Shown: one piece after another, positions 11,950-21,780 of the stretch
Numbering within the stretch: the stretch's first letter is position 1
Layout of the letters: the number at the start of each line of letters is the position of its first letter
Origin: Chlorops oryzae
Lineage: Eukaryota > Arthropoda > Insecta > Diptera > Chloropidae
Length of the DNA stretch: 64,000 nt
Direction: 5' to 3'
NCBI GenBank assembly: GCA_020466095.1
Contig: CM035807.1
Location: 53,472,752 to 53,536,751 of the forward strand
The notes under the pieces: model-generated
Databases searched by the model: none
What the model was told of the DNA's origin: nothing
What the model saw: only the letters and a program-made list of their open reading frames with translations
Made by a program: the position numbers and the translations under genes

Positions 11950-12510
11950 ATGTTCTGCTACCTGTTCGGTATCGGGGGTGCTCAAGCTCCCTTGTTGCTC
12001 TGTGCCATTTACAAAAAATGCATTATGCCTTAAGTTATTTTGGCTTTGGGAGTTGTTCGAATTGAAATTCGCGAGAGCATAGTTGCTGTGTCTTTGATTT
12101 TGGAAATTGTTGTTGTTGTATTGTGCACTTTGCTGATATGCGAGACAATTGCGCGTGCCTTGTCGGTTTCCGTTGCTGTTGTTAGTGTTGTAGCTATTCG
12201 TGTAGCGATTGTTGAAGCGGTTGTTGTAATTGTTGTTGTTGTTCCCTCTGCGATTGTATTGCTGATGTCTGCTGTGTGATTGGTTGTTTTGACGATTTGA
12301 GTTTTGCGAATGATGTTATTGTGTCTGTCTGTTGTAAGCATGGCTCCTATTACCATTTTGCCTCTGCTGACTACCTCTAGGCTGGTTTCTACCGTTGCGT
12401 TGTCTGTACATCACTATACCAGCTGCTTCCGTATGATCTGATTCTTGCGCTATTTGGAGAGCCACATTAAGAGCGGTGACTCTAGTCCATAAGATGCTGC
12501 TGGATGTCCG
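11950..12510 (-). pseudogene. Gypsy copy A: gag C-terminal region
   Basis: The - strand reads TALNVALQIAQESDHTEAAG (capsid end), an R/Q/N-rich linker, then long Asn/Gln runs (NNNNYNNRFNNRYTNSYN), CAYQQ-like residues and a GTEQQGSLSTPDTEQVAEH tail. This low-complexity nucleocapsid-type tail is common in insect gypsy gags. The same order and wording recur at 54.4-55.0 kb (copy B). The + strand frame at 12,040-12,279 is only its antisense shadow. Confidence 0.75.
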
Positions 12511-12746
12511 CGGCTGCCTGCTGAACCGGAAAAGATAAGCAGGAAACGTTTATTGCCTTTATTTTTCTACAGCGCTAGCTCCTCAGAAAGCTCCTTCCCG
12601 CTGAGAAGGAGAAAGAGTGAGTTAAACAGTTTTTGATCGATGGAAGAACAGCGCGCCGTCGTCCGCAGCATTAAAAAATTATATCGTAAAAATCTTAAAA
12701 TCATAAAATCGTAAAAAATCATAAAATCGTAACAAAAAAAAAGGAA
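12511..12746. other. Spacer with KATAAAATC-like repeats
   Basis: No gene is seen. Short ATCATAAAATCGTAAAAA units (12,675-12,730) sit directly before the long-inverted-repeat element. Confidence 0.4.
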
Positions 12747-12750
12747 TATA

Positions 12751-13325
12751 TGGGGCATTCCATGTAAAAACAGAATCTTTTAGAAATGTCATGTCTCCGA
12801 TTTTGATGAAATTTGGTGGTAAGGGAGAGTACCACAACACAAAATTTTGCCCAGAATTTCAGATTTTTTTGAGTTTAGTTTAAGCTTTTATGGAGCAAAA
12901 ACCACGTTTTTGAGATATTTTTCGTTTATTAATATCTCGAGAATGGCTTAACTTACAATGTTGAAATTTTAAAGGCTTATTCAGAACATAATTGACCTTA
13001 GAACAAAAATTCGAAAAATATTCATTTCAAAAACTTTCTGAAAAATACCGTTTTTTTCTCCTAAAACTAAGCGTAGCAAAAAAGACCCATCCTTCGAAAA
13101 ATTCGAAAAAAAATTTTATAAGAGCTGCGTCTTTTACTAACATTTGCCTGTATTCCACATGTCGAAAGAGCAGAAGCCGACAAATTTATAAGTCTTTTTG
13201 AAGGACAACTTCAGTAATATCTCTATGAAAAAATCGTTATAAATCGTAAACACATAAATTTTTCTGACTGTGCTGACGCTAGTCGCAGGGCCGGATTAAC
13301 GTAATAGGGGAGGCCGTAGTCCATT
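12751..13325 (+). repeat. Left arm of the long inverted repeat
   Basis: It pairs with 16,116-16,674 in inverted orientation, with scattered substitutions and small gaps. It contains CAGGGCCGGATTAA at 13,286. Confidence 0.85.
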
Positions 13326-15600
13326 GAGGTTTTGGGGCCTTTTATATTTATACCAATGGGTGAAGTGAGGTTTTTTTGGTTGTGTTTTATTATTTTTATT
13401 TTTGAAGTGAAAACTTCTATAGGCGCGTTGAGCAGGGAGCAAATCTTTAAGTTCAAAATGCATTTGTATATGTTGTAACCGTCACGGTCGTCGTGTGCGT
13501 ATATCTCGGCTATATTAGTGTGCGTAGCTTTCAGTGAGAAGCATTCCTAAAAAGTTTTATGTGATTCGTCGACGTAACACCCCAGTCGGCAATTTGATAT
13601 TCCATGAATATCTTCTTTTGGAAATTCATTGATGACAAAGGAAAAATATTACGTATTAAAAATTCGTGAGTGGTTAAAAACAAATTCTACGATAGCTATC
13701 ATTCATTTTTATGACATCGCAATTATAATTTTGAACGACAAATTCCGCATAGAAACTATTGCAAAAATACTAATAGCTAAACATTGCATATTCCGACTGG
13801 GATTTGATTCAACTCGCTCTTGGTTTCTCACTTTGACTTCGGTTCTCTCAGTTCATTCGATCTTCTTTCTCACTACAGCGCAAAGAGAGTATGCAAACGG
13901 TTGCCATTTAAAAAGATATAAAAGTGCCACAGCGATTCAAAAAGAGCCAATGGGAATTAAAAGGGTCCAACACTTATATTACATGTATATATGTATGTAT
14001 ATTGTAAAACAAAAATTTTGTGATGTGGATTAGGTCCGCTAAATCGAAATTATTTTGAGTGATTGCACCGAAAATTTTTTGCTTTGAATTGGTCACTGAG
14101 TAATTTTTGTCGTGGCGTAATAAAGCCAAAAAAGAGCCAAATACAATGAAAACGAGCCACACCGCCGACTGTAAAATATAGTGTCAGTTTTGCGTTAAAA
14201 CGCCAACTGTGGCAGCCATGAGTCATATCTGCTCAATAATGCGTGTATGTATGTTCCCAGCAGAATATAGTGTCGGCGGTGAACAAGTCCAAGCGTCTTT
14301 CATTGCGGACGCCTCGGTGATATGCTCAGCATGAGAGTGTCTGCGAGGTGGAGCGACATAGTCATGCCAATGTGTTTACATATAATTTTTAAATGCTCAG
14401 GATATCTCAATGCGCTATGCACTTTTCCTATGAACGTTTTTAGGGAACGTGTCCAAACTACGTGACCCTTTTAGGGGGGGAGGGGGTCCTGAAAGTACTA
14501 CACTTGGACAAATTGGTCACTTAAATTATTCTACGGATTGTCACCGAGGGGGGGAGGGGGGTAAAAAGTAGTAAAAAATGGTTCACGTAGTTTGGACACG
14601 TTTTTATGTACACATCGAATCATAGCACCGAAATTGAACATGTGGTAGGCGGTTGTAGGCGGTAGGCATTGTTGGCCGCTGGGACGGTTCATCGCTTCTG
14701 TAAGCAGCACTTTGGCCGCTGGGTACTAATAGAAAACGAAAGCTCGACGTTGTGATTCTTAGTATTGTCACTGGGCATGCAACATATTGTATTGTACATA
14801 TTGTATCTCCGGTGTCCTCGGATAATGATAGAGACGACGATGAAAAATCAAATGAAACTAAAATATATAAAATATTGTCTGGCGAAAAAAACTCGTCTCA
14901 TTTTTTCTAAAAACCCAATTCAAATATGAACAACTCATCGGATTTTCTTTTTCTGGGTCTTGAAATGCCCTTAGAAATCCACTCATTTACTTAAGATAGC
15001 CTAAACCTGAATACCGAATCTTCTTCGGAAATTATATGGGCTTGAAATCAAGTTTTTGTACAAAGTTGTTAAAAATTTCTTAAAAGTTTTGCCTTTATCG
15101 CCCTATAGCTCCTAAGCTGTTGAACCGATTTCATCCATATGTATGAGGGATATGCTGTATATTTACTCTTCTTTTATATGAATTAAATTTTTTGAAACGG
15201 TCGAACGATAAAACTACGACTAAAAAATATTGACAAAAAATCGCAAAACCTTTCTTAGCGAATATTTAAAAAACGCGAGCTAACTTTCAAACTTAAAGCA
15301 TATATTTTGCTTCAGCGAAACAAATACGACAAAAAAAAGTTGGTTTCAAGTCAAAGGAAAATTTAGTGTTGAGCAGTGTAATTAATTGTTAAAACTTTGT
15401 GCAGCCAGCAATATATTTCAATAATAAAATACTTTACATATAACATGCCTATAATTGTTTCTCTGAGTCTCATTAAATGTAAAAATCCAGATTGATTTTA
15501 ATAATTTTAAATCAAATATTATGCATTTCAAACTTCAATACACATTCTATGTTTTCACTTCCAACGGCAGTTCCATAACTGCCAACTTTTTTTTTGTTTG
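13326..15600. other. Interior of the long-inverted-repeat element; no supportable gene
   Basis: The longest frame (13,629-14,033, +, 134 residues) has no recognisable motif and is probably chance. The stretch includes a 152-bp MITE and G-rich blocks (14,473-14,486; 14,547-14,561), and is otherwise AT-rich. Confidence 0.4.
14449..14600. mobile_element. Small MITE, 152 bp
   Basis: The ends CGTGTCCAAACTACGTGACC and GGTTCACGTAGTTTGGACACG are inverted complements apart from one base. The inside has G-rich blocks and no coding capacity. It is nested in the larger inverted-repeat element. Confidence 0.75.
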
Positions 15601-15601
15601 T

Positions 15602-16019
15602 TTAGTATTTAAATACTTGGTGTACTAATGCGTTTGATGTTGTTTTTAACTGAAGTGCATTGCTGCTAAAAGGCAAAATCTGGTGAAATCCAAGAGTGCC
15701 TTTGATTGTTTTGCACAGCTCGAACCTATGACTTAAAAACGAAGCAACTGATTCGTTTTCATTTTTTGAGCAAAATAATACATTATAATTTACTAAATGT
15801 TCATTTGCCCATTTGAACAATTACTCTGCAGTGTCGTCTGGCTTCTCGTTTCAACGCGCCTCCCACACCATCACAAGCACCTTTTCCATGGGCTGTAGCA
15901 AAGAAGTTCCGCTCAGCAGACATCCCGCAATCTTGGTAGTGATTAGGTATATTAATAAAAAAATTTTTTTTTATATTGTTGCTGTGCAGCGTCCAAAAAG
16001 TATTTAGTTCTGTTGACAA
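15602..16019 (-). pseudogene. Transposon-derived protein fragment with ATAHGKGACDGVGG motif
   Basis: Two - strand frames (16,019-15,801 and 15,820-15,602) overlap and read as one broken protein. The motif FFATAHGKGACDGVGGALKR resembles an A-T-S-H-G-K-G-x-x-D-G-I-G-G signature that I know from many uncharacterised arthropod and cnidarian transposon-encoded proteins. I cannot give it a catalytic role. Downstream residues (FCSKNENESVASFLSHRF) keep a normal composition. Probably this is the C-terminal part of the element's own lost transposase or accessory protein. A frameshift lies near 15,810. Confidence 0.5.
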
Positions 16020-16115
16020 TAAGAAATTGTTGCTTTAAGTACTGTAAATTGCTGTTGGAACATAAAAATAGCAACAGTATCATGCACAAGACAATCTGAA
16101 ACCCCGACGTAGGAT

Positions 16116-16674
16116 ATGGACTACGGACCCCCTGTTGGGTTAATCCGGCCCTGCGACTTGCGTCAGCACAGTCAGAAATATTGATGTGTTTACGATTTAT
16201 AACGATTTTTCCATGTAGAAATTACTGAAGTTGCCCTACAAAAAGGCCTATAACTTTTTCGGATTCTGCTCCTTCGACATGTGGAGTACGGGCAAATGTT
16301 CGTAATAGACGCAGCTGTTCTTAAAACTTTTTTTGAATTTTTCGAAGGGTGGGTTTTTTTTGCTACGCTAAGTTTTAGGAGAAAAAACGGTTTTTTTCAA
16401 AAAGTTTTTGAAATTAAATTTTTTCGAATTTTTCGTTTTAAGGTCAATTATGTTCTGAATATGCCTGCAAAATTTTAACATTAAAAGTTAAGCCGTTCTC
16501 GAGATATACATAAAAAAAAATATCTCGAAAACGTGGGTTTTGGTCCAGAAAAGCTAAAAATAAACTCCAAAAAGCTGATATTCTGGGCAAAATTTTCTCT
16601 TGTAGTACTCTCCGTTCAGCAAAATGGGAGACATGTCATTTATAAAAGATCCTGTTTTTACATGGAAAGCCCCA
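16116..16674 (-). repeat. Right arm of the long inverted repeat
   Basis: Inverse copy of 12,751-13,325. It ends GCCCCA at 16,674, followed by TATA. Confidence 0.85.
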
Positions 16675-16679
16675 TATAC

Positions 16680-16838
16680 AAGACCGAAGTGAACTACAAA
16701 GTGAATTGAACATTTAATCCAAATGGAACGGTTTTAAAATGATAATGTCCGTTGTTTGTTAAAAAAGCTGTTAAAGGTCTTGATTGTTTACTGAGTGGAA
16801 TTTTATGGAATGAATTTGTCAGGTTTAGTGTGGAGTAA
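16680..16838 (-). pseudogene. Gypsy copy B: RT segment left of the Tc1 insertion
   Basis: It matches copy A at about 11,215-11,330 nearly base for base (AATCCAAATGGAACGGTT; TTAAAGGTCTTGATTGTTTA). It continues on the other side of the palindromic Tc1-like element at 18,496. The long-inverted-repeat element abuts its downstream end. Confidence 0.8.
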
Positions 16839-17099
16839 TACACTCCTTTTCAAAAGTATAACACCACTTGAAAAATAGCGTTTTTATTTTCAGTGTAATT
16901 TTTTCCCACTTTTTTTCATTTCCTTTTGAACGAGTTTCGTAAAATACGTTGCTATGCAAAGAAAAAATAAACGTTCATGTAAAATACCGTTTGTTTTGTA
17001 TAGAAACGCTAAATGTTGCTTTTTCATAAGTATAACACCACTTCTGAAAATCATTAGTAACGTTCTTTATTGATGATGTAATGCATGTTTAACAATTTT

Positions 17100-17735
17100 C
17101 TAATATTGTGTCATACCACCGTCATTTTTTATGAGCTGATAGATTCGGTTATTCATGCTCTCATATAGTTTTTTTAAAGTTTCGTGACTGAGACTTGACC
17201 ATTTCTTCAAAATACAATCTTTAAGCTCTTGGACACAACTAAATTGCCGGTTATCCTTATAAACTTCACGAACCATGATTCCCCAGACATTTTTTATTAT
17301 ATTTAAGTCAGGACTACACGCAGGCCGACTCATCACGTCGATTGAACGCTCCTGAAACCACTCGCGCGTTTGACGACTAACGTGGATGCTTGCATTGTCA
17401 TGCTGAAAGATAAAGCCGTACTCGGAATTTTGGCGCAAGAACGGCAACAAACTGCACTGCAACACTTGACAATAATTAGTGCTGTTCATTTTCGAAGAGG
17501 TGAACTGAATTTCCAGACAGCCGCTGATCGAAATGGCACCCCATACCATGACGCTACCACCACCAAAATTTTCTTTTCGAAAAATACTTAGGGTCTTTTC
17601 GCAAATCTTGCCAGTAACCATCAAAACCATCAGGTCCGTCTAAGTTCCCTTTTTTATTCGTCCGAAAATATAACCTTTTAACGTTTTTCGAAAGTAATTA
17701 AGGTAAATTGGTACCGATTTTTTTATGTCTTACCT
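17100..17735 (-). pseudogene. Tc1-like transposase, C-terminal part, left arm
   Basis: The - strand frame ending at 17,100 carries the Tc1/mariner DDE core: GGGSVMVWGAIS, FIFQHDNASIHVSR (second catalytic Asp) and SPDLNIIKNVWG. The third catalytic position, 34 residues after the second Asp, is Lys instead of Glu (family: DD34E). A further stretch up to about 17,735 (DGPDGFDGYWQDLRKDP) leads towards the first Asp and is absent from the other arm. The N-terminal helix-turn-helix domain is missing. It cannot be an active transposase. Confidence 0.85.
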
Positions 17736-17742
17736 GGTTCCA

Positions 17743-18234
17743 AGTAGTATTTTTCGAAAAGAAAATTTTGGTGGTGGTAGCGTCATGGTATGGGGTGCCA
17801 TTTCGATCAGCGGCTGTCTGGAAATTCAGTTCACCTCTTCGAAAATGAACAGCACTAATTATTGTCAAGTGCTGCAGTGCAGTTTGTTGCCGTTCTTGCG
17901 CCAAAATTCCGAGTACGGGTTTATCTTTCAGCATGACAATGCAAGCATCCACGTTAGTCGTCAAACGCGCGAGTGGTTTCAGGAGCGTTCAATCGACGTG
18001 ATGAGTCGGCCTGCGTGTAGTCCTGACTTAAATATAATAAAAAATGTCTGGGGAATCATGGTTCGTGAAGTTTATAAGGATAACCGGCAATTTAGTTGTG
18101 TCCAAGAGCTTAAAGATTGTATTTTGAAGAAATGGTCAAGTCTCAGTCACGAAACTTTAAAAAAACTATATGAGAGCATGAATAACCGAATCTATCAGCT
18201 CATAAAAAATGACGGTGGTATGACACAATATTAG
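17743..18234 (+). pseudogene. Tc1-like transposase, C-terminal part, right arm
   Basis: From SIFRKENF to the stop the predicted residues are the same as in the left-arm copy, including the Glu-to-Lys change in SPDLNIIKNVWG. The identity of the coding part, beside several differences in the non-coding ends, suggests that the palindrome arose after the mutation or that the arms were homogenised by gene conversion. The first catalytic Asp region and the DNA-binding domain are absent. Confidence 0.85.
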
Positions 18235-18495
18235 AAAATTGTTAAACATGCATTACATCATCAATAAAGAACGTTACTAATGATTTTCAGAAGTGGTGTT
18301 ATACTTATGAAAAAGCAACATTTAGCGTTTCTATACAAAACAAACGGTATTTTGCATGAACGTTTGTTTTTTCTTTGCATAGCAACGTATTTTACGAAAC
18401 TCGTTCAAAAGGAAATGAAAAAAAAATGGAAAAAATTACACTGAAAATAAAAACGCAAATTTTCAAGTGGTGTTATACTTTTGCAAAGGAGTGTA

Positions 18496-19264
18496 TTAAG
18501 CACCTTATAATTGATCGAACATATTCCAATCTTGAAATGGGAAATTTGTCATCGACTAGTGTTTTGTTTAGTTGGCGAAAATCAACTACTATTCTTGTCT
18601 TGAGTCTTTTTTTGGTACTATAAATAAAGGTGAATTAAAAGGGCTAGTAGAATGTTCAATAATGTTCATAAGAGTTGTTAACGGCTAATTCTTCATTATT
18701 TAAATAAAAGATATTTTGAAATTTATTCCAAAGTGCCGTTATTGATTTGCTAGTAGAATGCTCTAAGTTTTGTAAATTCTAAAGTTTTTCCAACTTTAGC
18801 CATCGCAATTTTAAATTGTTGGTGGACAAAGATTACTGTTGCTTTAAATAAGTGAAAAGTACTTCTTTCAGAATTAAATACAAAATGTGATCGATGCCTC
18901 TGTGTGTAAAAAAAAGGTAAAATTTTCATAGCTGGACTTTGCTCTGAACTTTGCACAAAAATCTGTTCCTAAAATTCTACTTGACATTATAGGAAATGAA
19001 CCATCTACAACACTGAATTTGTGTGTTAAAACACTTTCCCCTATATTTATAGGCAGAACACATGTCCCTTTAGTCACAATGTCTTTCTTTGAGATTCCTT
19101 AAATTGCACATGCGTCGCTACTGCCAATACATACATATATTACACAAATGTTCATATTTAATAAACCATATACTTATCTACCCCTGTATCTATTAAAAAT
19201 GAAAGAAAGTTATTATAACATTGAATATAAGCATCGTTACTATGAAAAAAATTTACAGTGAAAT
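18496..19264 (-). pseudogene. Gypsy copy B: protease and RT start
   Basis: On the - strand the protease begins near 19,190 with FLSFLIDTGVDK, keeping the D-T-G triad. It ends with CVLPINIGESVLTHKF, GSFPIMSSRILGTDFCAKFR at about 18,940-19,060. RT follows (18,840-18,500) with the same wording as copy A. Frameshifts and stops are present. The upstream (gag) side is cut at 19,264 by the Polinton and resumes at 54,382. Confidence 0.8.
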
Positions 19265-19289
19265 AGGGGGTTTCTAGCTCAAGGGAAAA

Positions 19290-19605
19290 TGGAACAAAAA
19301 GTGGAGGAAAAAGTGGAGTAAGAAAAGGTGGAGCAAAAAGTGGCACAAGAAAAGGTGGAGCAAAAAGTGTCGTAAGAAAAGGTGGAGCAAAAAGTGTCGG
19401 AAGAAAAAGTTGAGGAAACAGCTCAGGGTGAAATGGAGGAAAAAGTGGAGCAAGAAAAGTGGAGGGAAAAGTGGCGCAAGAAAAAGTGGTGGAGCAAAAA
19501 GTGGTTCAAAAAAAGTGGCGCAAGAAAAAGTGGAGCAAAAAGTGTCGTAAGAAAAAGTGGAGCAAAAAGTGGTTCAAAAAAACAGTGGTGCAAGAAGATG
19601 AAAAA
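19290..19605 (+). repeat. Purine-rich GTGGAGCAAAAA minisatellite
   Basis: Irregular 12-24-bp units of AAAAGTGGAGCAAGAA type. They give lysine-rich open frames (19,382-19,612 and 19,459-19,731) that are by-products of the repeat, not proteins. Confidence 0.85.
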
Positions 19606-19756
19606 ATGTTGAACAGGCAAAAATTTGTGACAAAAAATCAAAATGTGTGTGTGTGTGTGAGGAGGTTGAAAAAATTAGTTGTCAAGATCGATAGGAGAAC
19701 AGGTGATAAGAGAATATGTGTTTTAAGATGAATAGGATCCCTTGTTCTACAATAGA

Positions 19757-20250
19757 TATCTTTTGATGCATTTCAAATACAATGCAGGAGAATGTGATAA
19801 AGTGACTTTAAGAAATTTAAGGCAATAGCACACCGCTATCATTGCGAGAGATCTGGGATCTTTTGATGCATTTCAAATACAATGCAGGAGAATGTGATAA
19901 AGTGACGGTAAGAAATTTAAGGCAATAGCACATCGCTATCATTGCGAGAGATCTGGGATCTTTTGATGCATTTCAAATACAATGCAGGAGAATGTGATAA
20001 AGTGAAGTTTAGAAATTTAAGGCAATAGCACATCGCTATCATTGCGAGAGAACTGGAATCTTTTGATTCATTTCAAATACAATGCAGGAGAATGTGATAA
20101 AGTGACGTTTAGAAATTTAAGGCAATAGCACATCCCTATCATTGCGAGAGATCTGGGATCTTTTGATGCATTTCAAATACAATGCAGGAGAATGTAATAA
20201 AGTGAAGTTTAAAAAATTAAGGCAATAGCACATCGCTATCATTGCGAGAA
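19757..20250 (+). repeat. 100-bp tandem repeat, five copies
   Basis: Units start near 19,757, 19,857, 19,957, 20,057 and 20,157 with TCTTTTGATGCATTTCAAAT and include GGCAATAGCACATCGCTATC. Copies are about 95% alike by eye. Two copies lie inverted at 53,700-53,900. Confidence 0.92.
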
Positions 20251-20390
20251 ATCTTTTATAATAGTTTCCCACGCTTACCGGACGGGTTCCTTTTGTTTTT
20301 TAAACGACTGTGGTTGGAAATTGTGGTCAAATAATTAGATAACCAAATGTTCTTATCAGGTCAAACGGATATGTGTGAGTCATAGCTAAG

Positions 20391-20398
20391 TATAAAAC
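20391..20398 (+). promoter_or_regulatory. Probable TATA box at the inner end of the Polinton TIR
   Basis: TATAAAAC lies about 110 bp upstream of the ORF at 20,510, inside the inverted repeat. The mirrored position in the right repeat (near 53,550) reads a weaker AGTATATCTT. This would place promoters facing inward at both ends of the element. Confidence 0.5.
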
Positions 20399-20509
20399 GG
20401 AGCCCACTCAGAGGATCAATTTAGAAAAATTTTTGTCGCTGAGCAGAACAGAGCTCTTCTTCTCAAGCTAATAAAAAATAAATAATTTTTTGCAAATTTT
20501 TTTAAGAAT

Positions 20510-20920
20510 ATGAAGGGACGGAAAATTATGGCAACAGTTCCAACAGAATCAGCAGCACCCACAAGACCGGTACCAGCAGCAGAATCAACAGCATCAACAG
20601 GACCTGCACCATCAGTCAACCAAGACATTGGATCTATTGCCTTTAACGCTATAACGAAATATGGACCAAAGGTAGTTTTTGAGCTGGCTGAAGCACAATT
20701 GGTGCTTCGACCTCGATATATTGATCTGAAGGACATAGATATAGCAAATATAAATAGCTATCCATATATTATAAGGAAGTGCGGTGATGAGAGCAGCCCA
20801 ATGCTGGAGCTGATTAAAGAGGACGAAATTGTAGAAGAAGAAGAAGAACAAGGAAGTATTCCACTTTCCCAACCGTTTACAATTCCAGATGATTTGAGAC
20901 AATTATTAGATTTTCATTAA
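20510..20920 (+). CDS. Uncharacterised Polinton protein, acidic C-terminus
   Basis: 136 residues. It has a Pro/Ala/Thr/Ser-rich N-terminus (residues 5-45), a mixed middle with KYGPKVVFELAEAQLVLRPR, and an acidic stretch (KEDEIVEEEEEQGS, about residues 103-117). A second ATG at 20,528 is possible. It is intact, lies just inside the left inverted repeat behind a TATA box, and is followed by A/T-rich DNA with poly-A-type signals. I do not recognise the family. Its intactness beside broken neighbours is notable. Confidence 0.6.
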   Translation: MKGRKIMATVPTESAAPTRPVPAAESTASTGPAPSVNQDIGSIAFNAITKYGPKVVFELAEAQLVLRPRYIDLKDIDIANINSYPYIIRKCGDESSPMLELIKEDEIVEEEEEQGSIPLSQPFTIPDDLRQLLDFH

Positions 20921-21064
20921 AATATAAATTTTTATTAAATATATCTTTAAATTTTTTTATTAAATATAATTTTTAGTTTCTTCAAATTAATTGTCTAAAA
21001 AGAAAAGGAAAAAGAAAAATTAAATAAATACAAGAAGAAAAACAAAAAATTGTGTCTACTTACT

Positions 21065-21277
21065 TTAATGTACAAGATAAATATCACAATCGTGATCACC
21101 CAAACATATCTGCAGCAATTCATTACTGCATGACACAAAAAATAAACTACTTTGAAGTGCCTGCAGTCCCGGTATCCTGATGTACTCGACATTCAGCTCC
21201 AGTGTGCTCTCATCCTCTAAATGCAGGACAAGTTTTATACTTGATTTCAAAATAAATTGAACATTCTTATAATCCAT
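21065..21277 (-). CDS. Small uncharacterised Polinton ORF
   Basis: 70 residues starting MDYKNVQFILKSSIKLVLHL, with a balanced composition and two cysteines near the end. It is convergent with the 136-residue ORF, with about 145 bp between their stops. It may be a genuine small Polinton gene, but I know no homologue and chance cannot be excluded at this length. Confidence 0.4.
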   Translation of the reverse strand: MDYKNVQFILKSSIKLVLHLEDESTLELNVEYIRIPGLQALQSSLFFVSCSNELLQICLGDHDCDIYLVH

Positions 21278-21399
21278 CTTTCGCTATGATTTCAGAAAAC
21301 GAAAACCTTTTCCTTTTATACTCGTTTGAACTGAGAAAAAACCTCAAAAAATTTTTAAATCACCATGCCCCCCGTGGGAACAAAGTTTGACCACAATCA

Positions 21400-21401
<2 letters not shown>

Positions 21402-21449
<48 letters not shown>
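21402..21449 (+). repeat. (AC)24 microsatellite
   Basis: An uninterrupted ACACAC run in Polinton-internal sequence. Confidence 0.97.
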
Positions 21450-21451
<2 letters not shown>

Positions 21452-21552
21452 TAGAATATTCTAGAATAGCAAGCATTTTCAAACAAGCTCTTAAAACCTA
21501 ATTTCGACTAACTGAGAGTCTGTATCCAACCAACCATCCTACTTACCTTGAA

Positions 21553-21780
21553 AAACAAACAATTTGGTTGACGCACTGAGACCTTTTAAGAGTTTACTAC
21601 GCAACTGATAAGGACACACCACAACTGACCTTGAAGAAAGCGTGGGAATTTTAGATTACCGCATAAAAACAATTGGTTTGCCTACATAGACCTACCACAA
21701 GATTTATTACGAAACTGAAAAGGGAGCACTACAACTGACCTTGAAGAAACCGCGAGGAATTTTTAGACTGCCGAAGACCA
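21553..21780 (+). repeat. Diverged tandem duplication (~110 bp unit)
   Basis: Two units share ACAACTGACCTTGAAGAAA and CAATTTGGTTGACGC/CAATTGGTTTGCC segments. No coding potential is seen. It lies directly left of BEL-1. Confidence 0.65.

Larger units (their letters stand above)
12751..16674. mobile_element. DNA transposon with ~560-575-bp terminal inverted repeats
   Basis: Left arm 12,751-13,325 and right arm 16,116-16,674 are inverted copies, starting TGGGGC(A/T)TTCCATGTAAA and running without a large gap. Both ends are flanked by TATA, a possible but weak target duplication because it is palindromic. Inside are a decayed coding fragment on the - strand (15,602-16,019), a small MITE (14,449-14,600) and unassigned AT-rich DNA. 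A hAT-like CAGGGCCGGATTAA motif lies within each arm. I cannot name the superfamily. Confidence 0.8.
16841..18493. mobile_element. Palindromic Tc1-like element (two inverted partial copies)
   Basis: The ends CACTCCTTTTCAAAAGTATA and its inverse sit between TA dinucleotides (16,839-16,840; 18,494-18,495). Comparison with gypsy copy A shows clean insertion at one TA. The element is two arms of about 750 bp (16,841-17,590 and 17,743-18,493) around a spacer of about 150 bp. Each arm holds the same C-terminal transposase segment, so any through-transcript could fold into a long hairpin. Confidence 0.9.
19265..20470 (+). repeat. Polinton left terminal inverted repeat (~1.2 kb)
   Basis: In order: AG-rich end, a degenerate minisatellite of AAAAAGTGGAGCAAGAAA-like units (19,290-19,600), then five 100-bp repeats, then a unique part (20,280-20,470) with a TATA box. 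The right terminus (53,513-54,381) has the same order inverted but only two 100-bp units, which largely explains its shorter length. Confidence 0.9.

Noticed and set aside
12040..12279. Hydrophobic + strand frame of 79 codons (Val/Ile-rich)
   Set aside because: Antisense of the Asn/Gln-rich gag tail on the - strand; CAA/AAC repeats read backwards give Val/Ile/Leu.
13629..14033. 134-codon + strand frame as a host gene
   Set aside because: No domain, no homologue that I know, odd composition, inside a transposon; most likely chance.
14473..14561. G-rich blocks as a functional G-quadruplex
   Set aside because: They are two blocks inside a MITE with its own inverted ends; no further evidence of function.
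16839..18495. Two independent Tc1 insertions side by side
   Set aside because: Only one pair of outer TA-flanked ends exists and the gypsy target is interrupted once; the centre has no internal ends.
19382..19731. Lysine-rich open frames (KKWRKKKW-type), and the mirrored frame at 53,990-54,343
   Set aside because: They are translations of the AAAAGTGGAGCAAGAA minisatellite in the Polinton termini; frame and length vary with the repeat.
19740..20250. Regular 100-bp array as a CRISPR
   Set aside because: The whole unit repeats without unique spacers, and the genome is eukaryotic.
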